Assembly: GCF_021044935.1 (NCBI RefSeq)
Contig: NZ_JAJNMP010000003.1
Span: 434,001 to 498,000, forward strand
Source of the DNA: Agromyces cavernae
Lineage (GTDB): Bacteria; Actinomycetota; Actinomycetes; Actinomycetales; Microbacteriaceae
Reading direction: 5' to 3'
DNA: 64,000 bases
Shown here: positions 33,713 through 41,696 of the stretch, in pieces
How positions within the stretch are numbered: the stretch's first letter is position 1
Layout: every line of letters begins with the position of its first letter
The notes under the pieces: model-generated
Told to the model about the DNA's origin: nothing
What the model saw: the letters and a program-made list of their open reading frames with translations, nothing else
Databases searched by the model: none
Position numbers and translations under genes: made by a program

Positions 33713-33749
33713 TTGGTCGAGTGCGACGAAGGAGCGTATCGAGACCGGT
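33713..33749. repeat. Dispersed palindromic repeat, copy 4 (half element)
   Basis: One half of the repeat: TTGGTCGAGTGCGACGAAGG then AGCGTATCGAGACCGG. It lacks the mirrored half. It fills the short spacer between the Pr6Pr gene and the SQR-like gene. Confidence 0.75.
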
Positions 33750-33761
33750 CTGCCCCGAGGC

Positions 33762-34889
33762 TCACGCTCCGAACCAGCGTGCGCGTCGTGTCGCGCCGAA
33801 CTCCGCTTTCTCCGCCACGTACTCCGATGAGGGTCCGAGGAGCGGCGCGGTCGGGCCGCCGGCGGCGTGGAAGTCGACGTCGACGCGTCCGACCTCGCCG
33901 TTGCCGAATTCCATGTAGCAGAGTCCGGTGCCTCCCGGCGCGAGTGCGCCGGCACCTCGGATGCTTCGCACGATGTCGTCGGCGGCGACGTGCGCGGTGC
34001 TCTCGGCGAACGTGCCGGCCTTGGGGATCCCCGTCTCGGTGCAGTCGCCGATGGCGTACACGCCGGGGTACCCGGTTCGCATCGTGCGCGGGTCGACCGC
34101 GACCCAACCCTCTTCGGCGAGCCCCGCGTCACTGAGTACGTCGGGGACCTTGTGCACCGGGATCCCGATGAACAGGTCGTACGGCTCGTCGTGGTCCTTG
34201 AACCGCGCGACCCGCGCAGCGGGATCGATGCCGTAGACCCGTCGGCGCGTCGTGTACGCGATCCCACGCTCGCCCATCGCCCGTTCGAAGGCCGCCGAAG
34301 CCTGGGGCGACACCGGGATCGGGGCCGGTTGGGGAGTGACGACGTGCATGTCGGTGACATCGCGGATGCCCCGGCCGACGAGTTCGTCGTGCAGCAGCAG
34401 GATCGCCTCGTAGGGGGCGGGCGGACACTTGAACGGAATGGAGAGGACCGCGAGCATCACCCTGCCACCGCGGAATGACCGGAGCTCGTCGCGCAACCGT
34501 TCCGCGCCGGTGACCGTGTAGTACTCGAAGCCGCCGTCGGCGAAACCCGGGGTCGCGGCGACGTCGTAGTCGGCGCCGAGCGCGACGACGATGACGTCAG
34601 GGTCGTAGGCGCCGGCGTCGGTCACGACGTGCCGGGTCGCCGGGTCGAGCGCGAGCACCTTCTCCTGCCGGAACGCCACACCGGGCGCTCGCATCGGGCG
34701 ATAGGGGATCCGCACCTGCTCCGCGCTCTGGCGTCCGAAGAGGACCTCGAGCTTGGAGAAGCCGAACACGAAGTCGTCGTGCTGGTCGACGAGGGTGACC
34801 TCGACCTCGCCGGCGAGGCGCTCGGACAGGCTGCTCGCCAACTCCAGCCCGCCGAAGCCGGCGCCGAGGATCATGACGTTGGTCGGCAT
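33762..34889 (-). CDS. NAD(P)/FAD-dependent oxidoreductase, sulfide:quinone reductase-like
   Basis: Flavoprotein of 375 aa of the pyridine nucleotide-disulfide oxidoreductase/SQR group. The FAD motif is MILGAGFGGLELASSLSERL at the N-terminus; a second is ATVYAIGDCTE-like (GVYAIGDCTETGIPKAGTFAEST). A cysteine in SIPFKCPPAPYEA near residue 150 corresponds to a conserved SQR-type cysteine, but the second and third cysteines of true sulfide:quinone reductases are not obvious. It may therefore reduce quinone or another acceptor rather than oxidise sulfide. AAGGA precedes the ATG at 34889. It follows the amino acid ABC transporter ATPase on the same strand after a 32-bp gap and could be the distal gene of that operon. 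Confidence 0.82.
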   Translation of the reverse strand: MPTNVMILGAGFGGLELASSLSERLAGEVEVTLVDQHDDFVFGFSKLEVLFGRQSAEQVRIPYRPMRAPGVAFRQEKVLALDPATRHVVTDAGAYDPDVIVVALGADYDVAATPGFADGGFEYYTVTGAERLRDELRSFRGGRVMLAVLSIPFKCPPAPYEAILLLHDELVGRGIRDVTDMHVVTPQPAPIPVSPQASAAFERAMGERGIAYTTRRRVYGIDPAARVARFKDHDEPYDLFIGIPVHKVPDVLSDAGLAEEGWVAVDPRTMRTGYPGVYAIGDCTETGIPKAGTFAESTAHVAADDIVRSIRGAGALAPGGTGLCYMEFGNGEVGRVDVDFHAAGGPTAPLLGPSSEYVAEKAEFGATRRARWFGA

Positions 34890-34921
34890 GCCCCCATCCT
34901 TCGCCGCGGATGACCCGGCGT

Positions 34922-35818
34922 CTAGGTTGAATCCGGCGAATCCGAGCCGTCCTCGTCGAGCGGCCGCAGGATGCGGTCGAGGAATCGCCTCGTGCGTTCC
35001 TCGGTCGGCTTCGTGAAGATCTGCGCGGGGGCACCGCGCTCGACGACGACACCGCCGTCCATGAACAGCACCTCGTCGGCCGCCTGCCGCGCGAAGCCCA
35101 GCTCGTGCGTGACGACGACCATGGTCCATCCCTCGTCGGCGAGCTCCTTGATGACCTGCAGCACCTCGCCGACGAGCTCGGGGTCGAGCGCACTGGTCGG
35201 CTCGTCGAAGAGCAGCAACCGTGGCTTCAGCGCGAGCGCCCGCACGATGCCGACGCGCTGCTGCTGCCCGCCCGACAGCTCGAACGGGTAGGCGTCGCGC
35301 TTGTCGGCGAGGCCCACGCGATCGAGCAGCGCGGATGCCTCGGCGATCGCCTGCGGCTTCGGCACCCGCTGCACCCGCACGGGGCCTTCGATGACGTTCT
35401 CGATGACGGTCATGTGCGGGAACAGGTTGTGCTGCTGGAACACCATGGCCGAGCGGTCGCGCAACGCGAACCGAGACGCCTTCGCGATCGGCGCCGCGAA
35501 GTCGAGCGACGGGCCGCCCTCGAAGTCGATCGTGCCCGCGTCGGGGGTCTCGAGCCCGTTCAGCGATCGCAGCACCGTCGTCTTGCCCGAGCCGCTCGGC
35601 CCGATGAGGACGACGACCTCGCCGCGACGCACCTCGAGATCGATCGAGCGCAGCACCTCGTTGTCACCGAACGACTTTCGGATGCCCCGTGCCGTGAGCA
35701 GCACCGAATCGTCGGGCGTCTCGGAGGGTGCGAGGGGGTCGCCGCCCGGGACATCCGCTCGCCGTTCATCGTCTCGCCTGCCTGGGTCGCCGCTGTTATT
35801 GGGGTCACTGCGCGACAT
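34922..35818 (-). CDS. Polar amino acid ABC transporter ATP-binding protein
   Basis: ATPase (298 aa) of an amino acid importer of the GlnQ/TcyC type. Walker A is GPSGSGKTT, the Q-loop [16 protein letters not shown], the signature ELSGGQQQR, Walker [16 protein letters not shown], and the H-loop [11 protein letters not shown]. About 45 residues at the N-terminus before the ATPase domain are hydrophilic and probably disordered. I used the ATG at 35818, which overlaps the permease gene's end by 14 bp. It completes the three-gene importer encoded at 34922-37369. Confidence 0.92.
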   Translation of the reverse strand: MSRSDPNNSGDPGRRDDERRADVPGGDPLAPSETPDDSVLLTARGIRKSFGDNEVLRSIDLEVRRGEVVVLIGPSGSGKTTVLRSLNGLETPDAGTIDFEGGPSLDFAAPIAKASRFALRDRSAMVFQQHNLFPHMTVIENVIEGPVRVQRVPKPQAIAEASALLDRVGLADKRDAYPFELSGGQQQRVGIVRALALKPRLLLFDEPTSALDPELVGEVLQVIKELADEGWTMVVVTHELGFARQAADEVLFMDGGVVVERGAPAQIFTKPTEERTRRFLDRILRPLDEDGSDSPDST

Positions 35819-36470
35819 AACGGTCCAATCGCTTCTCGAGCATGCTCTGCCCACTCGAGAGCACGAGGCAGAACAGCCAGTAGATGAGTGCCGCCTCGAG
35901 GTAGATCAGCATGAACTGGCCGCTGAACGCGGCGATGTTCTCGGCGACGCGGAACAGTTCGGTGACGAGGATGAGCGACGCGAGCGACGTGTCCTTCACG
36001 AGCGAGATGAAGGTGTTCGACAGCGGCGGCACCGACACGCGCGCGGCCTGCGGCAGGATGATGCGCCGCAGCGCCGTGCCTGGCGACATGCCGATCGTGT
36101 ATCCGGCCTCCCACTGGCCCTTCGGCACCGAGAGGATCGCGGCGCGGATGACCTCGGCGGCGTACCCGCCGACGTTGAGCGAGAACGCGATGATGGCGCT
36201 CGGCCACGGGTCGAGCACGATGCCGATCGACGGCATGCCGTAGAAGATCACGAACAGCTGCACGAGCAGCGGCGTGCCGCGGATGACCGAGATGTAGAAC
36301 CGGGCGATGCCCGACACCACCCGGTTCTTCGAGAGTCGCATGAGCGCCACGGCGAGCGCGAGCACGAGGCCGATCGCGAACGATGCGAGGGCGAGCGGGA
36401 TGGTGCCCGTCAGCCCGCCGACCACGATCGGCCAGAACGATTCGAGGAACAGCTGCCAGCCATCGGCCAC
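35805..36470 (-). CDS. Polar amino acid ABC transporter permease
   Basis: Permease (221 aa) of the His/Glu/Gln/Arg (HEAT) family. Motifs are [44 protein letters not shown] and the EAA-type loop [37 protein letters not shown]. It forms a homodimeric or paired channel in the cytoplasmic membrane with the adjacent ATPase. Cystine-type permeases (TcyB/YtmL) are the closest by feel, but the ligand is uncertain. A stem-loop separates it from the upstream binding-protein gene. Confidence 0.92.
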   Translation of the reverse strand: MADGWQLFLESFWPIVVGGLTGTIPLALASFAIGLVLALAVALMRLSKNRVVSGIARFYISVIRGTPLLVQLFVIFYGMPSIGIVLDPWPSAIIAFSLNVGGYAAEVIRAAILSVPKGQWEAGYTIGMSPGTALRRIILPQAARVSVPPLSNTFISLVKDTSLASLILVTELFRVAENIAAFSGQFMLIYLEAALIYWLFCLVLSSGQSMLEKRLDRYVAQ

Positions 36471-36497
36471 GACGGACCGCCCTTCGCGTCAGGAAAC

Positions 36498-36530
36498 ACC
36501 GTCGGCCCCGCACCTGGCGAGGCCGACGGT
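36498..36530 (-). terminator. Intercistronic stem-loop between binding protein and permease
   Basis: Perfect 10-bp stem ACCGTCGGCC / GGCCGACGGT with a 13-nt loop, in the 74-bp spacer between the binding-protein stop and the permease start. In many ABC operons such a hairpin stabilises or partly ends the binding-protein message, giving excess binding protein. Confidence 0.7.
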
Positions 36531-36544
36531 CACGGAACCAGAGA

Positions 36545-37369
36545 CTACTCGGAGACGTCGGCGCCGAAGTACTTCTCGCCCAGCTCGGCGAGCACGCCCT
36601 CGGCGCGCAGCTCCTCGAGCGCCGCGTCGACTGCGGTGACGAGGTCGGCCTTGTCCTTGGTGAACGTGAGCGCGCTCAGCGACGAGTCGTCGGTGGTCGC
36701 AGCGACCTCGATGCCCGACTGGCCGTTGGTGTTCACGAAATCGAGGTAGGTGAGCTCGTCGTTGATGGTCGCGTCGACACGGCCCTGCTGCAGCAGTGCG
36801 ACGGCCTGTGCCCAGCCTTCGACGGCCTCGACGTCCGCGCCCGACTCGGTCGCGAGCTCGTACCAGTTGCTCGTCAGCGACTGAGCGGTGGTCTTGCCGG
36901 CGAGGTCGTCGAAGCTCGAGATCGAGCTGTCGCCCTGGTTGACGACGATGACGCCCGACGACACGGTGTACGGCGCGCTGAACAGGTACTGCTCTTCACG
37001 CTCGGGGTTGATCGAAACCTGGTTCGCGACCACGTCGAAGCGGCCCGCGTCGAGGCCCGCGAAGATCGCGTCCCACTGGGTCTCCTGGAACTCGATCTCG
37101 AGGCCGAGCTTGTCGGCGACCGCCTCGGCCACCTCGACGTCGTAGCCGACGAGGTCGCCCGAGCCGTCCTCGTGGAAGCTGAACGGGCGGTAGGTGCCCT
37201 CGGTCGCGACCGTGAGCGTGCCGGCCTTCACGAGTCCGAAGTCGTCACCTGCGGCGGATGCCCCGGCCGAAGCCTCGGGCGCAGCGCTCGAGCATGCGGC
37301 GAGTGCGACGACGGCAGCGGAGGCCGCGGCGAGGCCGAGCAGGGTGCGGACGCGAGAGGCGCGGGTCAT
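36545..37369 (-). CDS. Amino acid ABC transporter substrate-binding lipoprotein
   Basis: Solute-binding protein (274 aa) of the SBP_bac_3 family. The lipoprotein signal (TLLGLAAASAAVVALAAC) is followed by the family opening TLTVATEGTYRPFSFHEDGSGDLVGYDVEVAEAVADKLGLEIEFQETQWDAIFAGLDAGRFDVVANQVSINPER. This pattern is characteristic of cystine/polar amino acid receptors. The ATG at 37369 has CGGAG 6 nt upstream; an ATG at 37384 has no ribosome site. It is the first gene of the importer operon. Confidence 0.92.
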   Translation of the reverse strand: MTRASRVRTLLGLAAASAAVVALAACSSAAPEASAGASAAGDDFGLVKAGTLTVATEGTYRPFSFHEDGSGDLVGYDVEVAEAVADKLGLEIEFQETQWDAIFAGLDAGRFDVVANQVSINPEREEQYLFSAPYTVSSGVIVVNQGDSSISSFDDLAGKTTAQSLTSNWYELATESGADVEAVEGWAQAVALLQQGRVDATINDELTYLDFVNTNGQSGIEVAATTDDSSLSALTFTKDKADLVTAVDAALEELRAEGVLAELGEKYFGADVSE

Positions 37370-37452
37370 GGAGGCTCCGTTCATGGGGAGGTGTGCGGCC
37401 GCGGATGTGCGGCGCTCGATGCGGTCGAGTCCATCACGACCCGGCCTCATGG

Positions 37453-37479
37453 ATGAAACGGCGTTACTCCGCGTTTCAT
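37453..37479. promoter_or_regulatory. Palindrome upstream of amino acid importer
   Basis: Inverted repeat ATGAAACG (37453-37460), 11-bp spacer, CGTTTCAT (37472-37479), about 85 bp upstream of the binding-protein start. It may be an operator or a hairpin of the leader; the binding factor is unknown. Confidence 0.45.
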
Positions 37480-37523
37480 TCCTCCCGGAGCGAACGCGCC
37501 GGGCGTTCGGGACGCGCGTCCGG

Positions 37524-38720
37524 TCAGAACGCGTTCAGCCCGGTGAGCTCACGGCCGAGGATGAGCTGGTGGATCTCGTCGGTTCCCTCGTACGTGCGCA
37601 CCGACTCCAGGTTCGCGGCGTGCCGCATCACGGGCCACGCGTTCGTGATGCCGTCGCCCGCGAGGATCGCCCGCGCCTCGTGCGCGATCGCGAGCGCCTC
37701 GCGCACGCTGTTGAGCTTGCCGACGGAGATCTGCGCCGGCGTCAGCGTGCCGCGCTCCTTGAGCCGGCCGAGGTGCAGGGCCAGCAGGATGCCCTTCTCA
37801 ACCTCGAGGAACATGTCGGCGAGCTTCGCCTGGATGAGCTGGTTCGCGCCGATCGGCCTGCCGAACACCTCGCGGTCGATCGACCGTGAGAGCGCCGCCT
37901 CGAGGCATGCACGCGCGGCGCCCATCGCCCCCCACACGATGCCGTAGCGCGCCTCGTTCAGGCAGCCGAACGGGCCAGAGAGGCCCTTCGCGCTGGGCAG
38001 GATCGCGTCGGCGTCGACCCGAACCCCGTCGAACGTGAGGTCGCACTGCACCGACGCGCGCATCGAGAGCTTGCCGTCGATCGGCGTCGCGGTGAACCCG
38101 GGCGTCGAGGTCGGCACGAGGAACCCCCGCACCGCGTGGCCCCCGGTGCCGCCGCCGAAGGACGGATCGTCGACCTTCGCCCACACGACGGCGACATCGG
38201 CGAGCGACGCGAGTCCGATCCACCGCTTCGCCCCGTCGATGACCCAGCCGTCGCCGTCACGCCGCGCCGTCGTCGTCATGCCGGCCGGGTCGGAGCCGCC
38301 CTGCGGCTCGGTGAGCGCGAAGCATCCGATGAGGTCGCCTGCGGCCATGCCGGGCAGCCACCGCTGCTTCTGCTCCTCGGAGCCGTACTTGTGGATCGCG
38401 CTCATCGCGAGCGACCCCTGCACCGACACGAAGGTACGCCACCCCGAGTCGGCGGCCTCGAGTTCGAGGCACACGAGCCCGTATGCGACGGCGCCGGCCC
38501 CGGCGCATCCGTACCCCTTCAGGTGCATGCCGAGGAAGCCGAGCTCGCCGAGCTCCTTCACGAACTCGCGGCGGAAGTGCGTCCGCTCGAAGTCGTCCTC
38601 GATGACGGGCACGATGCGCTCCTGCGCGAAGCGCCGCGCGCGCTGCTGCCACTCGCGCTCGTCTTCGCTGAGCAGGGCGTCGAGGTCGAACACGGCGTCG
38701 ATGCGCGGTGCGGTGGTCAT
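37524..38720 (-). CDS. Acyl-CoA dehydrogenase, glutaryl-CoA dehydrogenase-like
   Basis: FAD-linked acyl-CoA dehydrogenase (398 aa), with GCFALTEPQGGSDPAGMTTTARRDGDGWVIDGAKRWIG (FAD and substrate region), ARYGIVWGAMGAARACLEAALSRSIDREVFGRPIGANQLIQ and the C-terminal YEGTDEIHQLILGRELTGLNAF containing the catalytic glutamate. The set of motifs and the length fit the glutaryl-CoA dehydrogenase group. It is 25 bp downstream of a CaiB/BaiF CoA-transferase on the same strand. Together they could activate glutarate or a related acid as its CoA ester and oxidise it. Substrate inferred. Confidence 0.88.
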   Translation of the reverse strand: MTTAPRIDAVFDLDALLSEDEREWQQRARRFAQERIVPVIEDDFERTHFRREFVKELGELGFLGMHLKGYGCAGAGAVAYGLVCLELEAADSGWRTFVSVQGSLAMSAIHKYGSEEQKQRWLPGMAAGDLIGCFALTEPQGGSDPAGMTTTARRDGDGWVIDGAKRWIGLASLADVAVVWAKVDDPSFGGGTGGHAVRGFLVPTSTPGFTATPIDGKLSMRASVQCDLTFDGVRVDADAILPSAKGLSGPFGCLNEARYGIVWGAMGAARACLEAALSRSIDREVFGRPIGANQLIQAKLADMFLEVEKGILLALHLGRLKERGTLTPAQISVGKLNSVREALAIAHEARAILAGDGITNAWPVMRHAANLESVRTYEGTDEIHQLILGRELTGLNAF

Positions 38721-38745
38721 CGTGGTTCCTTTCGGGGGCGGAGGG

Positions 38746-39978
38746 TCACTGCGCGGAGGTCTCGAGCCAGTCGGCGCCCGCGTGCTCGTCGAGCGCGGGC
38801 GGAGCGGTTCGGTGGGCGGCGGGGTTCGCGGCGAGTCCGATCGGGTTCGCGACCGTGCGGCTCGTGTGCCCGGCTTCGGTCGCGATCTCGGCGACCGGGT
38901 CGAGCCCGAGTCCCGCGGCGAACGCGATCGCCTCGCCGACGTCGTTCACGAGTCCGGCGGGAACGCCGACCGCTGCGAATGCGGCGATCCAGTGGTCGGC
39001 GGATGCCCCGGCCAGCCGTTGCTCGATGAGGGCGGTGAGCTCGGGGCGATGCGCAACGCGATCGGCGTTCGTCGCGAACCGCGGGTCGTCGAACCCCGCT
39101 GATCGAGGAGCGCCCGACGAAGGAGGACGCGCCCCCGCCGATCGAGTAGCGCCCGACGAAGGAGGACGCGTATCGAGATCCGTCGGAATCTCGAGCACTC
39201 CGGCGAGCGCGCGGAACTGCTTGTCGTTGCCGACGGCGATCACGAGCTCGCGGTCGGCGGCGTGGAACACCGCGTACGGCGCGATGCTCGGGTGCGCGTT
39301 GCCGAGCCGACGCGGCGCGGTGCCGGTGGCGAGCGTCGAGGCCGCCTGGTTCGTGAGCGCCGACAGCAGGCTCTGCAGCAGGTTCACCTCGACCAGCTGG
39401 CCGACACCGGTGCGGTCGCGCTCGCGCAGCGCGAGCAGGATCCCAGCGAACGCGTTCTGGCCGGTGAGCACGTCGACGAGGGCGACACCCGCCTTGGCCG
39501 GATCGCCGTCGGGCGCGCCCGTGATCGACATGAGCCCGCCGACGGCCTGCACGAGCAGATCGTACCCGGCGAGCACGGCGCCCTCACCGGTGCCGAAGCC
39601 CGTGATCGAGCAGTACACGACGCCCGGGTTCGCTCGGCGCACCTCGTCGAACGAGAGCCCGAAGCGTGCCATGACGCCGGGCCTGAAGTTCTCGATCACG
39701 ACATCGGCCGAGGATGCGAGGCGGTGCGCCTCGGCGCGGCCCGCGACATCCGTCAGATCGAGCGCGACCGAGCGCTTGTTGCGGTTCACGCTGCCGAAGT
39801 AGGTGGCCTGGCCGGTCGCATCGACCGGCGGCGTCCAGTGCCGGGTGTCGTCGCCGGCAGGCGGCTCGATCTTCACGACGTCGGCGCCGAAGTCGGCGAG
39901 CATCATCGTCGCGTAGGGGCCCGCGAGCACGCGGGAGAAGTCGGCGACGCGGATGCCGCGGAGCACGCCGTCTGCCAT
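38746..39978 (-). CDS. CaiB/BaiF family (class III) CoA-transferase
   Basis: Formyl-CoA-transferase-fold enzyme (410 aa) transferring CoA between carboxylic acids. The start LRGIRVADFSRVLAGPYATMMLADFGADVVKIEPPAGDDTRHW is diagnostic, as is NRNKRSVALDLTDVAGRAEAHRLASSADVVIENFRPGVMARFGLSF. The catalytic Asp is probably in SITGFGTGEGAVLAGYDLLVQAVGG. GGAGGTG supports the ATG at 39978. Residues near 270-296 contain two tandem 13-residue units (RPPSSGATRSAGA, RPPSSGAPRSAG) encoded by a double copy of the dispersed repeat, an insertion foreign to the family. Confidence 0.88.
   Translation of the reverse strand: MADGVLRGIRVADFSRVLAGPYATMMLADFGADVVKIEPPAGDDTRHWTPPVDATGQATYFGSVNRNKRSVALDLTDVAGRAEAHRLASSADVVIENFRPGVMARFGLSFDEVRRANPGVVYCSITGFGTGEGAVLAGYDLLVQAVGGLMSITGAPDGDPAKAGVALVDVLTGQNAFAGILLALRERDRTGVGQLVEVNLLQSLLSALTNQAASTLATGTAPRRLGNAHPSIAPYAVFHAADRELVIAVGNDKQFRALAGVLEIPTDLDTRPPSSGATRSAGARPPSSGAPRSAGFDDPRFATNADRVAHRPELTALIEQRLAGASADHWIAAFAAVGVPAGLVNDVGEAIAFAAGLGLDPVAEIATEAGHTSRTVANPIGLAANPAAHRTAPPALDEHAGADWLETSAQ
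39101..39178. repeat. Dispersed repeat copies 5a/5b, tandem, inside CoA-transferase gene
   Basis: Two 39-bp units (39101-39139 and 39140-39178), each beginning GATCGAG(G/T)AGCGCCCG. They keep the reading frame of the CoA-transferase and encode 13-residue repeats. The unit matches the GATCGAGTAG...TATCGAGATC half of the dispersed palindrome. Confidence 0.85.
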
Positions 39979-40112
39979 TGCGCCACCTCCGCCTTCGCCG
40001 GCACGACCACAGGCCACGATACCGAGCGCCAGTTCCGGTCGCTTGTACGCGCTGTCGATCCGATCAGGGCAATCCGCCACCACGTCGAATTCCAGCTCGG
40101 TCGCTCTCGGCA

Positions 40113-40118
40113 TAGGCT
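40113..40118 (+). promoter_or_regulatory. -10 box upstream of semialdehyde dehydrogenase gene
   Basis: TAGGCT lies 30 nt before the ATG and has a weak TTCCAG -35-like element 17 bp upstream (40090-40095). A GAGGAG Shine-Dalgarno follows. Confidence 0.4.
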
Positions 40119-40147
40119 GGGGACAGGCCTAACGACAGAGGAGTCCC

Positions 40148-41512
40148 ATGAGCTACGCCGTGGTCAATCCGGCTACCGGAGAGACGATCAAGACCTTCCC
40201 CACGATCACCGACGCCGAACTGACGGCGGCGATCGCCTCGGCCGACGAGGCGCACCGCACCTGGTCGAAGGCGTCGAGCGTCGAGGAGCGCGCCGCGCTC
40301 GTTCGCCGCGTAAGCGAGCTGCACACCGAGCGCCGCCAGGAGCTCGCCGAGATCATCGTTCGCGAGATGGGAAAGCCCATCGAGCAGGCGCTCGGCGAGG
40401 TCGACTTCGCCGCCGACATCTACGGCTACTACGCCGACCACTCGGCCGACTTCCTGAAGGACGAGCCCATCACGCTGCTCGCCGGCGACGGCTCTGCGGT
40501 CGTGCGCCGCTCGTCGCTCGGCGTGCTGCTCGGCGTCATGCCGTGGAACTTCCCGTACTACCAGGTCGCCCGCTTCGCCGGACCGAACCTCATCATCGGC
40601 AACACGATCGTGCTGAAGCACGCCGAGCAGTGCCCCGAGTCGGCCGCGGCGATCCAGCAGATCTTCCTCGACGCCGGCTTCCCCGCGGGCGCGTACGTGA
40701 ACATCTACGCCACGCACGACCAGATCGCGACCGTCATCGCCGATCCGCGCGTGCAGGGCGTCTCGCTCACGGGCTCCGAGCGCGCCGGTGCCGCCGTCGC
40801 CGAGATCGCCGGGCGCCACCTCAAGAAGGTCGTGCTCGAGCTGGGCGGTTCCGACCCCTTCATCCTGCTCTCGACCGACGACCTCGACACCGCCGTGCAG
40901 AACGCGGTCGATGCACGCCTCGACAACAACGGCCAGTCGTGCAACGCCGCGAAGCGCTTCATCGTCGCCGACGAGTACTACGAGCCGTTCCTCGAGAGGT
41001 TCACGGCGAAGCTCGCCGAGATCGAGACGGGCGACCCCACCTCGGCCGACACCGCGCTCGGCCCGCTGTCGTCGCTCAAGGCTGCCGAGGGCCTCGACGC
41101 CCAGGTCAAGCGCGCGGTCGAGCACGGTGCGACCCTCGTGCACGGTGGTGCCCGCGACGGCGCGTTCTTCCAGACGACCGTGCTCACCGATGTCACGCCC
41201 GAGAACCCCGCCTCGAAGGAGGAGTTCTTCGGACCGGTCGCGCAGGTCTACCGCGCGAAGGACGAGGCCGACGCCGTTCGCCTCGCGAACGACATCCCGT
41301 TCGGCCTCGGCTCGTACGTCTACACGACCGATGAGCAGCAGGCGCAGCGCGTGGCCGACGGCATCGAGGCCGGCATGGTGTTCGTGAACGTCGTGCTCGC
41401 CGACGGCGCCGAACTGCCCTTCGGCGGCGTGAAGCGCTCGGGCACCGGCCGCGAGATGGGCCGGCTGGGCGCCGACGAGTTCGTGAACAAGAAGCTCATC
41501 CGCATCGGCTGA
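40148..41512 (+). CDS. NAD(P)-dependent succinate/glutarate-semialdehyde dehydrogenase family protein
   Basis: Aldehyde dehydrogenase (454 aa) close to the short GabD1/Sad group. Markers are GVMPWNFPYYQVARFAGPNLIIGNTIVLKHAEQCPES, LTGSERAGAAVAEIAG, the general-base glutamate ELGGSDPFI, the catalytic cysteine NNGQSCNAAKRFIV, and ELPFGGVKRSGTGREMG. It would oxidise a four- or five-carbon semialdehyde to its dicarboxylate. It is divergent from the CoA-transferase/acyl-CoA dehydrogenase pair; glutarate semialdehyde to glutarate, then glutaryl-CoA, would join the three, which is inference. A bidirectional terminator follows. Confidence 0.88.
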   Translation: MSYAVVNPATGETIKTFPTITDAELTAAIASADEAHRTWSKASSVEERAALVRRVSELHTERRQELAEIIVREMGKPIEQALGEVDFAADIYGYYADHSADFLKDEPITLLAGDGSAVVRRSSLGVLLGVMPWNFPYYQVARFAGPNLIIGNTIVLKHAEQCPESAAAIQQIFLDAGFPAGAYVNIYATHDQIATVIADPRVQGVSLTGSERAGAAVAEIAGRHLKKVVLELGGSDPFILLSTDDLDTAVQNAVDARLDNNGQSCNAAKRFIVADEYYEPFLERFTAKLAEIETGDPTSADTALGPLSSLKAAEGLDAQVKRAVEHGATLVHGGARDGAFFQTTVLTDVTPENPASKEEFFGPVAQVYRAKDEADAVRLANDIPFGLGSYVYTTDEQQAQRVADGIEAGMVFVNVVLADGAELPFGGVKRSGTGREMGRLGADEFVNKKLIRIG

Positions 41513-41538
41513 CCTCACGCGCCCGCCGAGCCGCGTAC

Positions 41539-41587
41539 CGAAAACAGGAACGGATGACCCGAGTCGGGTCATCCGTTCCTGTTTTCG
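41539..41587. terminator. Bidirectional terminator
   Basis: Perfect 22-bp stem (41539-41560 with 41566-41587) and a 5-nt loop between the convergent semialdehyde dehydrogenase and flotillin-like genes. The arms end AAAACA/TGTTTT, so each strand carries a short T run after the stem. Confidence 0.93.
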
Positions 41588-41696
41588 TGTCCGCCTCGGC
41601 GTGTCTGCCTGTTTTCGTGACGCACCGCAGCGGTCGCGAGGCGGCGACGGCGGCGGCGGCGGCGAGACGAGCCGATAAGCCGGGCCGCGAGCGGCG

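Noticed and set aside
33762..34889. Genuine sulfide:quinone oxidoreductase
   Set aside because: Only one of the expected cysteines is apparent, so only SQR-like is claimed.
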